Notes: a model not told the origin generated them from the letters alone. 64,000 bases of DNA from Methanoculleus chikugoensis (GCF_019669965.1 NZ_AP019781.1:496001-560000), one strand, 5' to 3'. Positions 1-9,693 are shown, numbered from the stretch's first letter. Made by a program: numbers and translations.

Positions 1-1035
1 TTCGGCGCTGCTCACGAAGACGTCGTCGAGGGAGAGTGCGGCGATGAGATCCTTCGTCGCCTCGTAGTCCCGTTCCGTCTCCCCGGGGTAGCCGACGATA
101 AAACTCCCCGCAACCCGGAGACCGTGCTCCCGGCACCGCTCCACCGCCTCCTCGACCTGCCGGACGGTCGCGCCCTTGCCCATCATCCGGAGCACCCGGT
201 CGCTCCCCGACTCGATCCCGAAGAAGACCCACCCGATGGTGTATCGCCGGACGGCGTCCAGAACCTCGTCGGTGATACAGTCCACGCGGATGTCCGGGGA
301 AGAGACGTTTCGCGGCCCCATCACCTCTGCCATACCGCGGAGGAGGGCGATGAAGGCTTCCGGGTTCATCTCCCCGTCGGTGGAGCCGTAGAGCGACCCG
401 GTCCCTCCGGAGACCGAGAGCCGTGTCGCTCCGTGCGCCGCAAAGGCCTTCACCTCCTCGACGATGCTTCCGAGCGGCCGGCTCCGGATCGCCCTCCCGA
501 AGAACCGGGGCACCTGGCAGAAGGTGCATCCCCCGATGCACCCCCGGTGAGTCTCGATGTAGGCGCTCGCTCCCCGGACGCTCTGGCTCCCGATGTCGTC
601 CGGGATCAGGGGGAGCGGCCGGTCGATCGACGCCGGCGGTGCGGGCGGCGTCACGACCGGCCGGCCGGCGTCGAGGAACGCAATCCCCGAAAGGTCGGGC
701 GACACCCCCTCCTCGACGAGCCGGACCACCGTCTCCTCGCCCTCGCCGACGACCACCGCGTCGGGGGCGAGTTCCCCGAGCACCATCTCCGGCGCGGCCG
801 AGACCGGCCCCCCGACGTAGACCACCCCTCCGCGCTCGCGGTGTGCCCGGATCAGGTCGCGGATCGCGGGGTCGAGGAGGTGCTGGGTCGAGAAGAGGCT
901 CGCGAGCAGGACTGAATCGCCCGGAGCGGCAGGCGTCCGGGTGAGGGTCACCTGATGGCCCGCGTCGCGGAGGACACCGCCGATCAACATGGCGCCGTAG
1001 GTGTAGATGCCGGGGGAGAGGATCGTGATCTCCAT
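1..1035 (-). CDS. B12-binding-like / radical SAM protein, 3' end beyond window
   Basis: Reading from the ATG at 1035 towards the left edge gives an open frame of 345 codons with no stop, so the C-terminus lies outside the window. The first ~100 residues look like a cobalamin-binding Rossmann domain (glycine-rich start, then a GEGEETV stretch near residue 97). The radical SAM cluster motif CIGGCTFC follows, with cysteines at 166, 170 and 173 (C-x3-C-x2-C). The frame continues with typical barrel segments (SGGTGSLYG, FFGIESGSDRVL). The order resembles the methanogen-conserved B12-radical SAM family typified by MJ0865; that subfamily call is from memory. Its substrate is unknown. A TATA-like TTTTGTATAC about 25 bases upstream suggests a nearly leaderless transcript. 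Confidence 0.8.
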   Translation of the reverse strand, partial: MEITILSPGIYTYGAMLIGGVLRDAGHQVTLTRTPAAPGDSVLLASLFSTQHLLDPAIRDLIRAHRERGGVVYVGGPVSAAPEMVLGELAPDAVVVGEGEETVVRLVEEGVSPDLSGIAFLDAGRPVVTPPAPPASIDRPLPLIPDDIGSQSVRGASAYIETHRGCIGGCTFCQVPRFFGRAIRSRPLGSIVEEVKAFAAHGATRLSVSGGTGSLYGSTDGEMNPEAFIALLRGMAEVMGPRNVSSPDIRVDCITDEVLDAVRRYTIGWVFFGIESGSDRVLRMMGKGATVRQVEEAVERCREHGLRVAGSFIVGYPGETERDYEATKDLIAALSLDDVFVSSAE

Positions 1036-1081
1036 GATACAATATCGCCGGAACAGTATACAAAAGGTGGGGATCTGCCGG

Positions 1082-1759
1082 TCAGAGCGATGCGGGCTGC
1101 CTGAACCGCCGGGCCTCGGCGACGGTATGGACGCCCCGATCCGATGCGGCGATCAACCGTGCCTGGAGCCGCATGATGTCGGCGATGATGGGTTGCGGTC
1201 TCTTCTCCAGCGCCTCCGCGACAACGGCCCGGGCCTCCCGGAACCTCCCCGCCCGGCGGAGCAGATCCGCGAGGACGGCCTCGTCCGCTCCCTCCAGGGC
1301 GGCCAGCCGCTCGCCTTTCTCCCATCCCCGCCGCAGGAGATCGGCGGCACGTTTCCGGCAGATCCGGGCGGGCACATCCGCCCCCTCGTCGTCGCAGACC
1401 CAGGCGGCATGGAGGGACGCCCACGCTGCCTGGGCCGGGAAACCGAGATCTTCCTGGATGATCGACCAGCAGAGGAAGGTGTTTGCTATTCCAGGGAACT
1501 TCCGGGCGTCGAGTTGCCAGCGGTAGCGCGGGAGTTTCACCACGTCGGCCGCTCCTTCCGGTGCCTTGCCCGGGTCGGGCGCACAGTAACCGCAGGACGG
1601 GCACCGTTTCACCCACGCGTAGATGGTGGAGCGCAGGGGTTCCGCGGGGCGGGTGTCGAGGTCTCGCGACCCGACGCTGCCCGCGGCCTCGGGGATGGTG
1701 AACCGGCAGGCCTCGCCGCAGACTGCACAGGTGGTACTGAGGTGACGGAGGTGGGTCAT
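1082..1759 (-). CDS. zinc-ribbon protein with helical repeats (DUF2225-like)
   Basis: A 225-residue protein with two N-terminal CxxC pairs (CAVCG and CPSCGYC), as in a zinc ribbon. A mostly helical, alanine/arginine-rich C-terminal half follows, suggesting TPR-like repeats, as in the DUF2225 family. No catalytic residues are recognisable and the function is unknown. I chose the ATG at 1759 over the one six codons upstream at 1777. A strong A/T-rich TATA element (1785-1796) would place the transcript start near 1764, making 1759 almost leaderless and leaving 1777 outside the transcript. It lies just upstream of the radical SAM gene on the same strand. Confidence 0.6.
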   Translation of the reverse strand: MTHLRHLSTTCAVCGEACRFTIPEAAGSVGSRDLDTRPAEPLRSTIYAWVKRCPSCGYCAPDPGKAPEGAADVVKLPRYRWQLDARKFPGIANTFLCWSIIQEDLGFPAQAAWASLHAAWVCDDEGADVPARICRKRAADLLRRGWEKGERLAALEGADEAVLADLLRRAGRFREARAVVAEALEKRPQPIIADIMRLQARLIAASDRGVHTVAEARRFRQPASL

Positions 1760-1825
1760 CGATGGGCTGAATGGCATACCTGCCGATATATATTTTGCCC
1801 ACGATGGAATGCCGCGAGACGACGG

Positions 1826-2902
1826 CTACGCTGTAACCCCTTCCCCGACCCGGCGGGCGTAGGCCGTTACGGCCCATCCGAGGAGGGCTGCTACTCCCGC
1901 GACCAGCGCGAGAATCGGCCAGTGGACGGGGCCGGCGGTGTCCACCGCGAGCCTGACCATGAGGTTTAACGGATTGTAGGGGATGGCCATGACGAGGAGG
2001 AAGACCACGACGAGCGCGGTCGAGAAGATGAACTGGGCGCTCGTCCGTTCGCGGTAGTGGAGTGCCACGAGAGCCCCGAGCAGGATGAGGAAGAGCCCGC
2101 CTGCCGAGGCGTGGAGGAGGATGGCGGCGGCGTTATCGACCGCGATGCCGTTGAACCCGAGGAGGAGGAGCCAGGCCCCGGCCTGAACCGGAACCAGAAT
2201 CTCGCAGGCGGCCACCTTCCCCCAGACCATCTCCGCGAACGTGACCGGCGTCGACATCAGCGTCTCGAGCGTCCGGCGCTGGTACTCCTCGGTGATGAGG
2301 TCGATGATCAGGGCTGCCGAGACGATCGCCGGGAGGAGAACGAGCAGCGGGATCAGGAGGCCGTAGACGAACTCGAAGAAGTTTTCGCCGCCGCCGGACT
2401 CGGGGAAGTTCAGCGAGACCGGGAAGGTGGTCATCCGCCCGGCCCGGACCTCCCGCAGTTCCTTCTCGTAGCCCTGGAGCACCTCTTTTACCTTGACGTT
2501 GATGACGCTCGACTGCAGGTCGTTCTGGATGAGGTAGAGCGTGACCATGACCGGCTCCTCTGCGTCGGGCGGGGTGTCCGGAACGTAGACCACCGCCGAG
2601 ACCCGCCGTTCGCGGAGCGCCGCAAGCGCCTGGCTGAGATCCATCCGGTGGAGGATGAGGTCGTCTTGCTTCTCGAATTCGTCGATGAGGGCTGAGTCCG
2701 CTCCGGCGTAGCCGACGCCGTAAGCGATCGTCGAGTAGCCCTCGATCGCCTCCGGGTCGTACATGGCGGTGAGCCCCACCATCAGGAACGACGAGAACAT
2801 CGCGATGAAGACCTGCAGGAGGATCGCAAAGACGATCGTCTTCTCCGACGAGAGCCCGAGGAGCTCTTTCTTCGCGATAAGGCCGATATTTCGTCTCTTC
2901 AC
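1826..2902 (-). CDS. ABC-2 type exporter permease (NatB-like)
   Basis: A 358-residue membrane protein. It has an N-terminal helix (about residues 23-46) and a large extracytoplasmic loop. Five or so C-terminal helices begin at the FEFVYGLLIPLLVLLPAI stretch. The segment EEYQRRTLETLMSTPVT between helices is the hallmark of ABC-2 permeases that pair with a separate ATPase (NatB, CcmB and lantibiotic exporter types). It overlaps the next permease by four bases (ATGA, 2899-2902), so the two are translationally coupled. The matching ATPase is divergently transcribed from 4785. Likely role: one half of a heteromeric exporter; the substrate cannot be told. Confidence 0.85.
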   Translation of the reverse strand: MKRRNIGLIAKKELLGLSSEKTIVFAILLQVFIAMFSSFLMVGLTAMYDPEAIEGYSTIAYGVGYAGADSALIDEFEKQDDLILHRMDLSQALAALRERRVSAVVYVPDTPPDAEEPVMVTLYLIQNDLQSSVINVKVKEVLQGYEKELREVRAGRMTTFPVSLNFPESGGGENFFEFVYGLLIPLLVLLPAIVSAALIIDLITEEYQRRTLETLMSTPVTFAEMVWGKVAACEILVPVQAGAWLLLLGFNGIAVDNAAAILLHASAGGLFLILLGALVALHYRERTSAQFIFSTALVVVFLLVMAIPYNPLNLMVRLAVDTAGPVHWPILALVAGVAALLGWAVTAYARRVGEGVTA

Positions 2903-4704
2903 AGGAGCGCCCCCATCAGGAAGTAGAGGTTGTAGAGGCTGTGCACCACGCTCGCGACGACGAGGCCGGACAGGTAGGCGCGGCGCCCCCAGAGCAGGAG
3001 GAAGCCGCCGGTGATGAGCACGCCCGCGATGTGGAGGAGGAGCGGCATCCAGAGCACCTGGAGGGAGAGGAAGAGAACGCTCCCGAAGATCGACTCGGTG
3101 ATCTGGGCGAGCGTGGCGAAGAGGAGGAGTTTTTCACCGGCAAGGAACCCGAACCCGATCGCGACCGCCCCGAGGAGCAGGTTCTTCGGTGTCAGGAACC
3201 CCGGCCGCTCCCGCGCCACCGCGTAAAGCCCGATCGACTTCGCGAACTCCTCGATGAACGCCGCAGAGACGGTCAGGAGAACGAGGGAGAGCGGCATCGG
3301 GATGTTGAAGAAGAGGACGAGCGTCAGCATCTGGGCCATGAAGACGAACGGTATCGTGAAGCCCGCGAGCAGGAAGAGCGAGAGGTGCGGGTGATCCCGG
3401 CCGATTCCGGCCGAGATGAAGTCCGCGAGCCTTGAAGCGAGCGGCTTCTGCGAGAAGAGGCGCTCCTCACGGAAGTTCGTGATGCCGACGTAGAAGAGGA
3501 TGATGCTCGTTGCAAAGAAGAGCACGGTCGAGTAGACGTACTCCATGGCGGTGAACCCGTCGCCCTGGATATCGAGGACGACCAGGGTGAGGGGCGAGAT
3601 GATGCTGATGACGTGGGTGTTCGCAAAGACCGTCGGGAAGAAGAGGTACGACGTGGCGAGGGTCGAGAAGAAGATCGAGACAAACGAGAGTTCCTTGAAA
3701 CTCCGGGAGGTCATTCCGATGATCAGGGCGTTTGCGAGGAAGAAGAGGATGACCGGGACGAGCGGGAGGAGGATGGTCATCGGCGCCCCGGCAAAGAGGG
3801 TGATCGCGGCGGCGATGAGGATCATGATCGTGAAGTAGGGGAGCGCTTTGCCGACGACGATCGCGGCAGGCCGGACGGGGGTAGAGAGGAGGGCTTCCCC
3901 GGCCCGTCCCACCCGCTCGTTCATCACGCTCATCATGAAGAACTGCGAGGTGAAGTAGAGCGGGAAGATGAAGACGAAGACCAGGATGATTGCATCGAAC
4001 GGAAGCGGCGCCGAGAGTTCCGAGGGCGTCCGGAACTGCTCCATGGTGGAGCCGCCCGAGATGACGCCGGTGTAGCGTTCGAGGGCATGACTGCTCCCCG
4101 TATCCGCGAGATGCTCCCGGAGGGTCTCCTCGGAGACGGGCATTGCCGACGCCGGCGGCGTCACCGCTTCGACCGGCCCCGAGGGGACGGGCGGTCTTCC
4201 GGCCTCCGCCGGGGCGCCGACCTGCTGCCCGCTCTGGGTCGCCAGGAAGTCGATCTCGCTCTTGACGTACTCGAGATCGATCCAGAGCGGGTAGGCGGCG
4301 AAGAGGTCGGGTTCTCCGGCGGCCACGTAGGAGACGTAACCCTCGTAGTCGCGTTCGAGGGTCTTTAAGGCCGCCCGCCCTTTGTCCGTATCGGCGGCGT
4401 AGACCTCGCCCTGCAGGATGACGATGTCGTACGCGAACCGGTTCTCCCAGAGGGCCGCCCCGCTGTCGAGGTAGGGGGTAAAACGGCTGTCGGGAGCGAC
4501 GATCCGGGCGATCTCGGGGTCGTCGATGCCGATGCGATACATGCCGTCCTGCATATGGACGCCGCTCTGGGCGGCAAATGCCGTTACCAGCACCAGGAGG
4601 ACGAGAAGCCCCGCCGCAAGCGGGAGGACGCTTCTCCCCATCGTGGTCATCGACCGGTTCATCTCCCAGACGGCAATCGTCCGGATGGAGGAGGCAAGGC
4701 TCAT
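2899..4704 (-). CDS. ABC-2 permease fused to a PrsW/CPBP-like membrane domain
   Basis: A 601-residue protein in two parts. Residues 1-~415 are an ABC-2 permease: an N-terminal helix, a long extracytoplasmic loop, then six helices with the conserved RVGRAGEALLSTPVRPAAIV segment. Residues ~430-601 form a second membrane module with the motif pattern of PrsW/CPBP intramembrane proteases: IEEFAK at about 484-489, GFGFLAGEKLL at about 518, and histidines at about 558 (LLLHIAG) and 588 (VVHSLYNL). PrsW-type proteins use paired glutamates and histidines as a metal-type active site, so this half may be a protease or a sensor. Whether it cleaves anything is inference. It is first in a two-gene unit with the permease below it. 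Confidence 0.8.
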   Translation of the reverse strand: MSLASSIRTIAVWEMNRSMTTMGRSVLPLAAGLLVLLVLVTAFAAQSGVHMQDGMYRIGIDDPEIARIVAPDSRFTPYLDSGAALWENRFAYDIVILQGEVYAADTDKGRAALKTLERDYEGYVSYVAAGEPDLFAAYPLWIDLEYVKSEIDFLATQSGQQVGAPAEAGRPPVPSGPVEAVTPPASAMPVSEETLREHLADTGSSHALERYTGVISGGSTMEQFRTPSELSAPLPFDAIILVFVFIFPLYFTSQFFMMSVMNERVGRAGEALLSTPVRPAAIVVGKALPYFTIMILIAAAITLFAGAPMTILLPLVPVILFFLANALIIGMTSRSFKELSFVSIFFSTLATSYLFFPTVFANTHVISIISPLTLVVLDIQGDGFTAMEYVYSTVLFFATSIILFYVGITNFREERLFSQKPLASRLADFISAGIGRDHPHLSLFLLAGFTIPFVFMAQMLTLVLFFNIPMPLSLVLLTVSAAFIEEFAKSIGLYAVARERPGFLTPKNLLLGAVAIGFGFLAGEKLLLFATLAQITESIFGSVLFLSLQVLWMPLLLHIAGVLITGGFLLLWGRRAYLSGLVVASVVHSLYNLYFLMGALL

Positions 4705-4784
4705 GGTAATCCCAGGCGGCGCTAGAGAACCATATCTCTGTGCAGCAACCTATTAGTAGGCATCGGAGACATAAGGGGTACCGG
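4705..4784. promoter_or_regulatory. divergent promoter region of the ABC exporter
   Basis: An 80-base gap between the two start codons (permease unit leftwards, ATPase rightwards). It contains the near-palindrome CCTATTAGTAGG around 4749-4760, which could bind a dimeric regulator. No such regulator is adjacent, so the role is a guess. Confidence 0.3.
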
Positions 4785-5672
4785 ATGATCACGGCCCGCT
4801 CCCTCGTCAAGCATTACGGCGACTTCCCGGCCCTCGACGACGTTACCTTCGATCTCGACGATGCACGGATACTCGGGGTTATCGGGCATAACGGCGCCGG
4901 GAAGACGACGCTTTTGAAGATCATGGCCGGCCTTGTCTCGCCGACGGCGGGAAGCCTCGTCGTCGACGGGATCGACGTTGTCAGGAGGCCGCTCGACCTG
5001 AAACAGAACCTGGGGTATCTTCCCGAAGAGTCGCGGCTCTACGAGACGATGACCACGGATGCGTATCTCGCGTTTTTCGGGGAGATCTACGGTCTCTCAA
5101 AACCGGCCATCCGGGAGCGGCGCGACGAACTCCTCGATTCGCTCGCGCTCGAGGCGGACAAAAAGAAGATCGGGGAACTCTCGAAGGGGATGAAGCGGAA
5201 GGTCGCGATTGCGCGGTCGCTGATGCACGACCCCGGGCTGCTCATCTACGACGAGCCCACCTCCGGCCTCGACCCCATGACCTCGCGGTCGGTGCTCGAT
5301 TATGTCAAGGGTCTCCGGGACCGGGGCAAGACGGTGATCTTCTCCGCCCACAACCTCTTCCAGGTGGAGGAGGCCTGCGACCTCGTCCTGATCCTGCGCC
5401 GGGGGAAGGTGGTGGCGAAAGGCACCATGCCCGAACTCCGGGAGACCTTCGGTTCGCTCACCTACCAGGTCTTCTTCCGGGTGCCCGACCCGGCGGCCTT
5501 CGCGACATCGGTCAGTTACTCGGCCTCCAACGGCCGATTCCTTGCCGAGGCGCGTTCCGTCGAGGAACTGAACCGGACGACAGCGGCGCTTGCGGCCGAC
5601 GGAGCGACGATCGAGCGGATCGAGTCGCATTACCCGACGCTTGAGGAGATGCTCCTGAAGATCGGGCGGTAA
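4785..5672 (+). CDS. ABC transporter ATP-binding protein
   Basis: A 295-residue ABC ATPase with all diagnostic motifs: Walker A GHNGAGKTT (residues 34-42), signature LSKGMKRK, Walker B LLIYDEP with the catalytic glutamate, D-loop SGLDP and an H-loop histidine (SAHNL). The C-terminal ~70 residues are the regulatory extension common in exporters of the NatA type. I start at the ATG at 4785, which follows a GGAG/AAGGGG stretch and gives the canonical MITARSLVKHYG N-terminus; the frame is open 15 codons further upstream without support. It should energise the divergent two-permease exporter (1826-4704). Confidence 0.9.
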   Translation: MITARSLVKHYGDFPALDDVTFDLDDARILGVIGHNGAGKTTLLKIMAGLVSPTAGSLVVDGIDVVRRPLDLKQNLGYLPEESRLYETMTTDAYLAFFGEIYGLSKPAIRERRDELLDSLALEADKKKIGELSKGMKRKVAIARSLMHDPGLLIYDEPTSGLDPMTSRSVLDYVKGLRDRGKTVIFSAHNLFQVEEACDLVLILRRGKVVAKGTMPELRETFGSLTYQVFFRVPDPAAFATSVSYSASNGRFLAEARSVEELNRTTAALAADGATIERIESHYPTLEEMLLKIGR

Positions 5673-5717
5673 GGGTGGGGTCGGCCCCCCTCCGGCCGTA
5701 GTGCGCCCGGAAGCGCC

Positions 5718-7601
5718 TCATCGGGGGGTTTCGCCGGTCTCATCCATAAATATCCTCTCCCACTTCTGGAATCTCTCCGCCCGCCGCTCTCCGGTGATAT
5801 CCCGGATCGACTCGATGGCGCCGACGATCTCCCCCCGGTTGTCGTAGAGGGGACCCGCCTTCACCCACCAGATCCATGGAAAACCGCCGCCCGACGGCGG
5901 GATGACAGCCTCTGCGATGATCTCACCCCCCTCGGCGTAGGTGATGAAGCGGTACCGGTTCCGGAGCGCAACATCAGGGTTCAGGACCTTATCCACGAGC
6001 ATGGCTGTCCTCTTCCCGTAAAACGGGAGGGTGTACTCATGATCTCCTTTGCCGAGGATCTCCTCTGCGGTGATCCCGGTCAACTCCTCCATTGCCAGGT
6101 TCCAGGCAGTGACGACTCCCCCGCGGTCGATTGCAAACATGGCGTCGGGCAGGTGTCGTACGATGCCGGCCAGCCGGTCATGGGACTCCCGGAGCGCTCC
6201 CTCCGCGAGAACACGGCCGGTGACATCGTGTACCTGGATGAGGCAGCCATCCGGATCCCCGTCGTCCGGCGACCTGAGCGGGCTGACGACACCCCCAACG
6301 TGGATGATCCCGGTTCGTGTCGTCGGGAGGAGATCCCGGCTGCGAACCCTGTCAAAGTCGAACCGGCACTCCAGCGGGGTCACCGCATCTCCTGGTGCCT
6401 GCATCTCGCAGGCATCGAGCGCCCTGCAGACCTGCAGGAGGTTGATCCCCCGTACATCGTTGAGACGGGCGATCCCAAAGAGTTCGAGGCAGGCACGGTT
6501 GGCATGGAGCAGTGCCCCGGCGCTATCGCAGACCGCGATCCCGGTGGGGGAATCCTCGAATATTCTCCTGAACCGCTCTTCACTCTCCCTGAGCGCGCCC
6601 TCCCGGTCGTGTGCCTCCTGCTCAAGGGCCTGTAGTTGCCGGCGCAGGGTCTCCTCGATCACCCTGAACTCGTGGCTATCGGAACAGAGGTACTGGTACT
6701 CGAGTATTGTTCCGTCAGGACTGCAGAGTGCCCGACCCCTCCAGCGGTAGTAACGGGTGCTCCCGTCCGGCATGACCATCCTGCAGTCGATCGTCGCTGC
6801 CGGGTTCTTCGGTGTGAGGCCCCGGACAAAGTTCCTCCACGCCGTTCGCTCCTCCTCGACAAGCGGCGGGCGGAACTGCCGCCCGATGAGGTCGTCCCGT
6901 CTCGTCCCGGTCATCCGGCAGTAGACATCATCGGCCCACCCAGCACGCCCGTCCGGCGAGACACGGACGATCCCTTCGGCCCGGTCTTCCCGGAGCGCCT
7001 CCTGCCGCGACGCCTCAAACAGGCGCTCTTCTCCGGGATCGCCATCCTCCAGGACCTTCTCCAGGACGAGCGAGACCGCGGGCCGGCCGGTCTCGAGTAC
7101 GGTGGGTATCAGGGAGACCCGGTAGGAGGCGGCACCCCTGCGAGAGCCGGGGCTCCACCGGAAGGTCCCCTCTTCTCCCCAGAGCGCCCTCCTGAGCAGA
7201 GAAGCTACATCATCGGAAGAGGAGATGCCCGGAAACAGTGGCAGGACCGGATGGCCGATGAGGGCCTCGGGCGTAGCCCCGAGGATGCCCGCGAGCGTGC
7301 CGGATACCTCCAGGACCTCCAGGTTGTGATCGACGACGATGAGGTTTGGGGAGCAGAACCGGCGGACGGCCGCGATAGGCAGGCGACGGGTCGGGCAGTA
7401 AATCTTTGCCGCGCCGACCAGCCGCATGTCGACCGATCCCTGCCGCTGCAGGATCGCGAGGTATTTCGAGACGGAGTTCCGGTTCATCGTGAGGAGGGTT
7501 GCGATATCGCTGATGCTCAGCCCGCCCGGGTGCTCCTGTAAAATCCCGAGTATCCCTGCAAGGTTATTCTCTGTCTGTCTGTCGACCTGGGAGGTGACCA
7601 T
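5718..7601 (-). CDS. winged-helix transcription regulator with multiple PAS domains
   Basis: A 627-residue cytoplasmic protein. Residues 1-~70 are a winged helix with an ISDIATLLTMNRNSVSKYLA recognition region. Four PAS-type domains follow (about 80-190, 205-320, 345-460 and 480-610), including S-box features such as EERFRRIFEDSPTGIAV and DAMFAIDRGGVVTAWN. There is no histidine kinase, GAF or output domain after the PAS array, so it is most simply a one-component sensor-regulator. This architecture is frequent in Methanomicrobiales. An A/T-rich TATA element (about 7622-7636) and a palindrome at 7605-7616 lie directly upstream, so the transcript is probably leaderless and possibly autoregulated. 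Confidence 0.8.
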   Translation of the reverse strand: MVTSQVDRQTENNLAGILGILQEHPGGLSISDIATLLTMNRNSVSKYLAILQRQGSVDMRLVGAAKIYCPTRRLPIAAVRRFCSPNLIVVDHNLEVLEVSGTLAGILGATPEALIGHPVLPLFPGISSSDDVASLLRRALWGEEGTFRWSPGSRRGAASYRVSLIPTVLETGRPAVSLVLEKVLEDGDPGEERLFEASRQEALREDRAEGIVRVSPDGRAGWADDVYCRMTGTRRDDLIGRQFRPPLVEEERTAWRNFVRGLTPKNPAATIDCRMVMPDGSTRYYRWRGRALCSPDGTILEYQYLCSDSHEFRVIEETLRRQLQALEQEAHDREGALRESEERFRRIFEDSPTGIAVCDSAGALLHANRACLELFGIARLNDVRGINLLQVCRALDACEMQAPGDAVTPLECRFDFDRVRSRDLLPTTRTGIIHVGGVVSPLRSPDDGDPDGCLIQVHDVTGRVLAEGALRESHDRLAGIVRHLPDAMFAIDRGGVVTAWNLAMEELTGITAEEILGKGDHEYTLPFYGKRTAMLVDKVLNPDVALRNRYRFITYAEGGEIIAEAVIPPSGGGFPWIWWVKAGPLYDNRGEIVGAIESIRDITGERRAERFQKWERIFMDETGETPR

Positions 7602-7604
7602 GAT

Positions 7605-7616
7605 GTATGGTCATAC
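7605..7616. promoter_or_regulatory. operator-like palindrome at the HTH-PAS promoter
   Basis: GTATGGTCATAC has perfect 5-base arms (GTATG/CATAC) and sits 4-15 bases before the start codon at 7601, between the TATA element and the gene. This position suits repression by the HTH-PAS protein itself. Binding is inferred only from position and symmetry. Confidence 0.4.
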
Positions 7617-7830
7617 AATAAGTAATATATAAATATTACGTAAATGCATAGCAAGTGTGCATGGCATAAGAGTCATTTTAAGGGATAAAGAAAGGATAGC
7701 CTTCCATTAGCGACGAAAATTGGCGGATCTGATCCGCTGTACGGTGAGGGGCCGGCACGACACCCCGAGCGTCCCTCGCCGGCCAGGCGGATGCTGCAGC
7801 GAGTATGGTGTCGCACAGGAGGTAAGACCT

Positions 7831-9684
7831 ATGATTAACGGTGAACTGGAAGCAGGCAGCCCCGTCTCCATCGCGGCGGAGGAGGCCCGGCGGCAGGCGG
7901 AGACCATCCTGCAGGAGAACCCGATGCCTACCATCATCTGGGATGGGAACCTGCACGTAACGACGGTAAACAAAGCGTTCCTGCAGATGACCGGCTACGA
8001 ACGAAAGAAAGCCGAGTCCATGACGATCAGGGACTTCGAGCTCGACGGTGACAGGTCGGGCAAGGAACTTATGGAGGTCTTCAGGACGAATCGGACGGTA
8101 TCCGGCGAGATAAGGGTTACAGTCCCGACCGGCACCTTCTCGTTTGTCCGCTACAACGTCCCGCTCCCCGACGGGGCCGGCAACGTCGAGAGCGTGATGA
8201 GCGTCTACAAGGACATCACCGAGCAGAAACGGCAGGTGGAGCAGATGGAGGTACTCCAGCAGCAGGCCGACGCGATTGTCCAGGAGAACCCGATGCCCAT
8301 CCTCCTCTGGAGCACCGACCTGACCATACGGCTGGTCAACAGGGCGTTCTGCGAACTGAGCGGTTTTTCCGAGGGGCAGGCCGCACGTCTCTCCGTGCGT
8401 GACTTCAAGTACCTCAACCAGTCCGGGGAAGGTGTTGCGGATACGCTGAAGAGCCGGAAACCCAGCAAGGGTGAAGCCACCCTCGAGTTTCCGGCCGGCA
8501 TCCGTATCATCGAGCGCTACAACATCCCCCTCTTCGATAAGAAAGGCGACGTCGCGAGCGTGCTCACCGTCTACAACGACATCACGGAGTCGCGGACCCT
8601 CGAGGAGCGGCTTCACAAGAGCATCGGGGAGCTCGCAGGAAGTCTCAACGCGATCGCCGGCGGCGACCTGACCCGCCCGGTACCCACCTATGCGGACGAT
8701 CCGCTCGACGAGATCAAGAAAGACCTGAACAAGGCGCTCGACAGCCTGCAGAAGTTTTTCCGGCAGACTCTCGAACAGGCGGACGCACTCGAGCACGCGA
8801 TCGTCGATGTCGGGAAGGGTGCCGACGAGATCGCCCGTGCCTCCCAGCAGGTGGCGAACACCGCTCAGAAGACATCGGACGGTGCGAAGGAGCAGATCCA
8901 GCAGCTCGACCGGGTCACCAAGGAGATCGGCGATCTCTCCGCAGCGGTGGAAGAGATTGCAAGCACGGCCCAGGAGGTCAGGAACCTCTCGACAAACGTT
9001 GCAAAAGCCGGAGAGTCCGCCGTCGGACTCGGGAACGAGGCGAGCACGAAGATGCAGGCGGTGCAACGGATCTCCGAGCAGGCCGTCGAGGAGATCACCA
9101 ACCTGAACGTGAAGATGCAGGATATCGGCCATATCGTGAAGCTGATCACCGATATCGCGAACCAGACCAACCTCCTCGCGCTCAACGCCGCGATCGAGGC
9201 GGCCCGTGCCGGTGAGCACGGCCGCGGGTTCGCGGTCGTCGCGGGTGAGGTCCGAAACCTTGCCGGGGAGTCGAAGAGCGCGACCCGGCAGATCGAAGAG
9301 GTGATCGGCGGCGTCACTGCAAGCAGTGGAAAGACCGCCGAAGCGATGCGGGGGGCTCACACGGAGATCCTCAGCGGGATCGAGAGCGTGAACGAGACCA
9401 TTGCGGCCTTAAACAAGATGGTTGCCGACGTCAACGGGTCCGTCAGCGGCATCGCCGACATCTCCCGTGCGACCGAGAATCAGGCCGCCGCGGCGAACGG
9501 GGTCACGACCAGCGTCGAAGAGGTCTTTGCCCTGATTCAGGAGGGCGAACGGGGCACCGAAAGCCTCGCTGCACTCGCCGAAGAGTCGTCCGCCTCAACT
9601 GAGGAGGTTGCCAGTGCCTCGACCGATATCCGGCAGATGGCCCAGCAACTTCGCGAGAGGGTTGCACAGTTCAGGTTCCAGTGA
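7831..9684 (+). CDS. soluble methyl-accepting chemotaxis protein with two PAS domains
   Basis: A 617-residue chemoreceptor with no membrane segment. Two closely similar PAS domains (about 15-135 and 140-265; each with an ENPMP motif and a DITE end) look like an internal duplication. A HAMP-like linker and a coiled-coil signalling domain follow. The signalling hairpin tip is unmistakable ([20 protein letters not shown], then [14 protein letters not shown]). The start at 7831 is preceded by AGGAGGT (7817-7823); the frame is open 37 codons further upstream but without a ribosome site. It signals to CheA through the CheW encoded 9 bases downstream. A cytoplasmic or bound ligand such as a redox cofactor is likely for the PAS domains, but none is evident. 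Confidence 0.93.
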   Translation: MINGELEAGSPVSIAAEEARRQAETILQENPMPTIIWDGNLHVTTVNKAFLQMTGYERKKAESMTIRDFELDGDRSGKELMEVFRTNRTVSGEIRVTVPTGTFSFVRYNVPLPDGAGNVESVMSVYKDITEQKRQVEQMEVLQQQADAIVQENPMPILLWSTDLTIRLVNRAFCELSGFSEGQAARLSVRDFKYLNQSGEGVADTLKSRKPSKGEATLEFPAGIRIIERYNIPLFDKKGDVASVLTVYNDITESRTLEERLHKSIGELAGSLNAIAGGDLTRPVPTYADDPLDEIKKDLNKALDSLQKFFRQTLEQADALEHAIVDVGKGADEIARASQQVANTAQKTSDGAKEQIQQLDRVTKEIGDLSAAVEEIASTAQEVRNLSTNVAKAGESAVGLGNEASTKMQAVQRISEQAVEEITNLNVKMQDIGHIVKLITDIANQTNLLALNAAIEAARAGEHGRGFAVVAGEVRNLAGESKSATRQIEEVIGGVTASSGKTAEAMRGAHTEILSGIESVNETIAALNKMVADVNGSVSGIADISRATENQAAAANGVTTSVEEVFALIQEGERGTESLAALAEESSASTEEVASASTDIRQMAQQLRERVAQFRFQ

Positions 9685-9693
9685 GGCCGGAGC

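Noticed and set aside
124-944. Long plus-strand frames opposite the radical SAM gene
   Set aside because: They are rich in Arg, Pro and Ala as expected of shadow frames in G+C-rich sequence; the minus frame carries the radical SAM motif.
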